In this document: in pieces, positions 63,019 to 64,000 of the stretch
How the letters are laid out: the number at the start of each line of letters is the position of its first letter
Position numbering within the stretch: position 1 is the stretch's first letter
Source: Enterococcus raffinosus
GTDB lineage: Bacteria > Bacillota > Bacilli > Lactobacillales > Enterococcaceae
DNA: 64,000 bases
Reading direction: 5' to 3'
Assembly (NCBI RefSeq): GCF_001886185.1
Contig: NZ_JXLA01000023.1
Coordinates: forward strand, 1 to 64,000
The notes under the pieces: model-generated
Databases searched by the model: none
The model's input: only the letters and a program-made list of their open reading frames with translations
What the model was told of the DNA's origin: nothing
Position numbers and translations under genes: made by a program

Positions 63019-64000
63019 ATGGATGCAATTATTGGAGTGTTTCAATTTATTCAAGGATTGGGTGTATCCGTTGTAATGCCAATTGTCATTTTTATTATTG
63101 GTTGTGCCTTCAGAACAGGTGTTGGGAAGAGTCTTCGAGCAGGGTTAACGGTAGGGGTCGGCTTTATTGGGTTGAATTTGGTCATTAATTCGCTATTAGG
63201 AACCAGTCTTTCGCCAGCCGTACAGGCGATGATCGATCGTTTTGGTTTGAGCCTATCAACAATCGACGTGGGATGGCCAGCGGCAGCGGCGATCGCCATG
63301 GGTTCAACAGTTGGATTGATTATTATCCCGCTAGGCTTAGTGGTCAATATCGTGATGCTCCTTACCAATACGACACAAACGGTTGATGTGGATATTTGGG
63401 ATTACTGGCACTTTGCGTTTACTGGAGCTTTAGTAGCAATTATTACCGATACATTATGGCTAGGGATTGTGGCGGCTGTCGTGAATATGGTGATTATCAT
63501 GGTATTAGGTGATGTTACCGCGCCAGAAGTGGAGAAATCACTGGATCTGCCGGGCGTTTCGCTGCCCCATGGCTTCACGACGGCCTATGCGCCAATTGCG
63601 ATGGTCATCAATAAATTGATCGATATGATTCCTGGCGTGAGAGATATCAATATTAATATGGATACGGTTCAACGTCGTTTCGGTGTTTTCGGTGAACCGA
63701 TTCTAGTTGGAACGGTGATGGGGATCGTTATCGGTATAATTGCCGGCTACGATGTGACAAATGTTTTAACCTTAGGGGTTTCTTTAGGAGCTGTTTTAGT
63801 GTTGATTCCGAAAATGGCGGCTTTATTGATGGAAGGCTTGATTCCGATCAGCGATGCTGCCAGTGAATTCATTCAAGAAAGATTTCAAAATCGTGGGAAA
63901 ATTTATATTGGGTTAGATTCAGCGATTGGGGTTGGACACCCAGTGACATTGGCAATTTCATTTATCTTAGTGCCAACATTGATTTTCTTAGCGGTTGTCC
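63019..64000 (+). CDS. gatC: Galactitol-type PTS IIC, third cluster (partial)
   Basis: An open reading frame of 327 codons that runs off the window end; no stop is reached. It begins MDAIIGVFQFIQGLGVSVV and contains FRTGVGKSLRAGLTVGVGFIGLNLVI and the RRFGVFGEPILVG loop, matching the cluster 1 IIC throughout. AAGGAG lies 11 bases before the ATG. A dehydrogenase gene probably follows outside the window. Confidence 0.88.
   Translation, partial: MDAIIGVFQFIQGLGVSVVMPIVIFIIGCAFRTGVGKSLRAGLTVGVGFIGLNLVINSLLGTSLSPAVQAMIDRFGLSLSTIDVGWPAAAAIAMGSTVGLIIIPLGLVVNIVMLLTNTTQTVDVDIWDYWHFAFTGALVAIITDTLWLGIVAAVVNMVIIMVLGDVTAPEVEKSLDLPGVSLPHGFTTAYAPIAMVINKLIDMIPGVRDININMDTVQRRFGVFGEPILVGTVMGIVIGIIAGYDVTNVLTLGVSLGAVLVLIPKMAALLMEGLIPISDAASEFIQERFQNRGKIYIGLDSAIGVGHPVTLAISFILVPTLIFLAVV

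Noticed and set aside
1-64000. CRISPR array, prophage, insertion sequence, tRNA or rRNA genes
   Set aside because: No regularly spaced repeats, transposase or phage frames, or tRNA/rRNA-like sequences were noticed on either strand by reading; a dedicated scan was not run.

Overview
The window reads as chromosomal DNA of a low-GC Gram-positive lactic acid bacterium, most likely an Enterococcus. The basis is a malolactic operon, an SpxB-type pyruvate oxidase, an rbsR-rbsK-rbsD-rbsU ribose locus, a busR-busAA-busAB betaine operon, strong AGGAGG ribosome binding sites, several TTG starts and a very high density of PTS operons. A polyol-rich species such as the E. avium or E. casseliflavus groups would fit, but the species is inference. 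I see no rRNA, tRNA, CRISPR array, insertion sequence or phage gene.

Layout. 1-3.8 kb: mleR divergent from mleA-mleP (malolactic fermentation). 3.8-12.5 kb: housekeeping and small genes (ABC-F ATPase, orphan PTS IIA, pyruvate oxidase, ZIP transporter, TMEM175-like channel, a DUF2922-like gene pair, a HAD phosphatase). 12.7-14.2 kb: an aldehyde dehydrogenase with a near-consensus cre site. 14.6-42.7 kb: a carbohydrate island. It holds two galactitol-type PTS operons, each opened by its own PRD regulator. The second also carries AraD-like, RhaD-like and 2-hydroxyacid dehydrogenase genes. A complete glucitol operon follows (SDR, gutR, gutM, IIC, IIBC, IIA). Next is an MtnK / MtnA-like / class II aldolase operon that fits the DHAP-shunt type of 5-methylthioribose or 5-deoxyribose disposal. 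The island ends with a second glucitol-type PTS operon led by a COG4091-type SAF-domain dehydrogenase and followed by a SorC-family regulator. 42.8-49 kb: a lipid-anchored-looking or membrane-anchored alpha/beta hydrolase, the ribose locus and four small proteins of unknown function. 49.1-54.5 kb: a cellobiose/beta-glucoside PTS with a GH1 phospho-beta-glucosidase and LicR-type regulator. 54.5-60 kb: a NupC nucleoside transporter, then busR and the betaine ABC transporter with a clear BusR-type operator. 60.2-64 kb: a third galactitol-type PTS operon, cut by the window end inside IIC.

How the parts work together. Most of the window captures polyols and sugars as phosphates, oxidises or cleaves them, and feeds glycolysis or the pentose phosphate pathway. 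Each PTS cluster has a dedicated regulator, and CcpA control is suggested by cre-like sites. Five PRD regulators (14.6, 20.1, 29.6, 52.6 and 60.3 kb) in 48 kb indicate repeated acquisition or duplication of related modules.

The most noteworthy candidates for undescribed biology are: (1) the glucitol-like PTS paired with a SAF-domain dehydrogenase instead of a sorbitol-6-phosphate dehydrogenase, with a striking palindrome at its promoter; (2) the galactitol-like PTS operon that combines AraD-type epimerase and RhaD-type aldolase; (3) the MtnK / divergent MtnA / aldolase operon behind a structured leader with a terminator; (4) a conserved hairpin element in front of two unrelated IIC/IIBC genes. 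All substrate assignments are inference from sequence recalled by eye; no database search was run.
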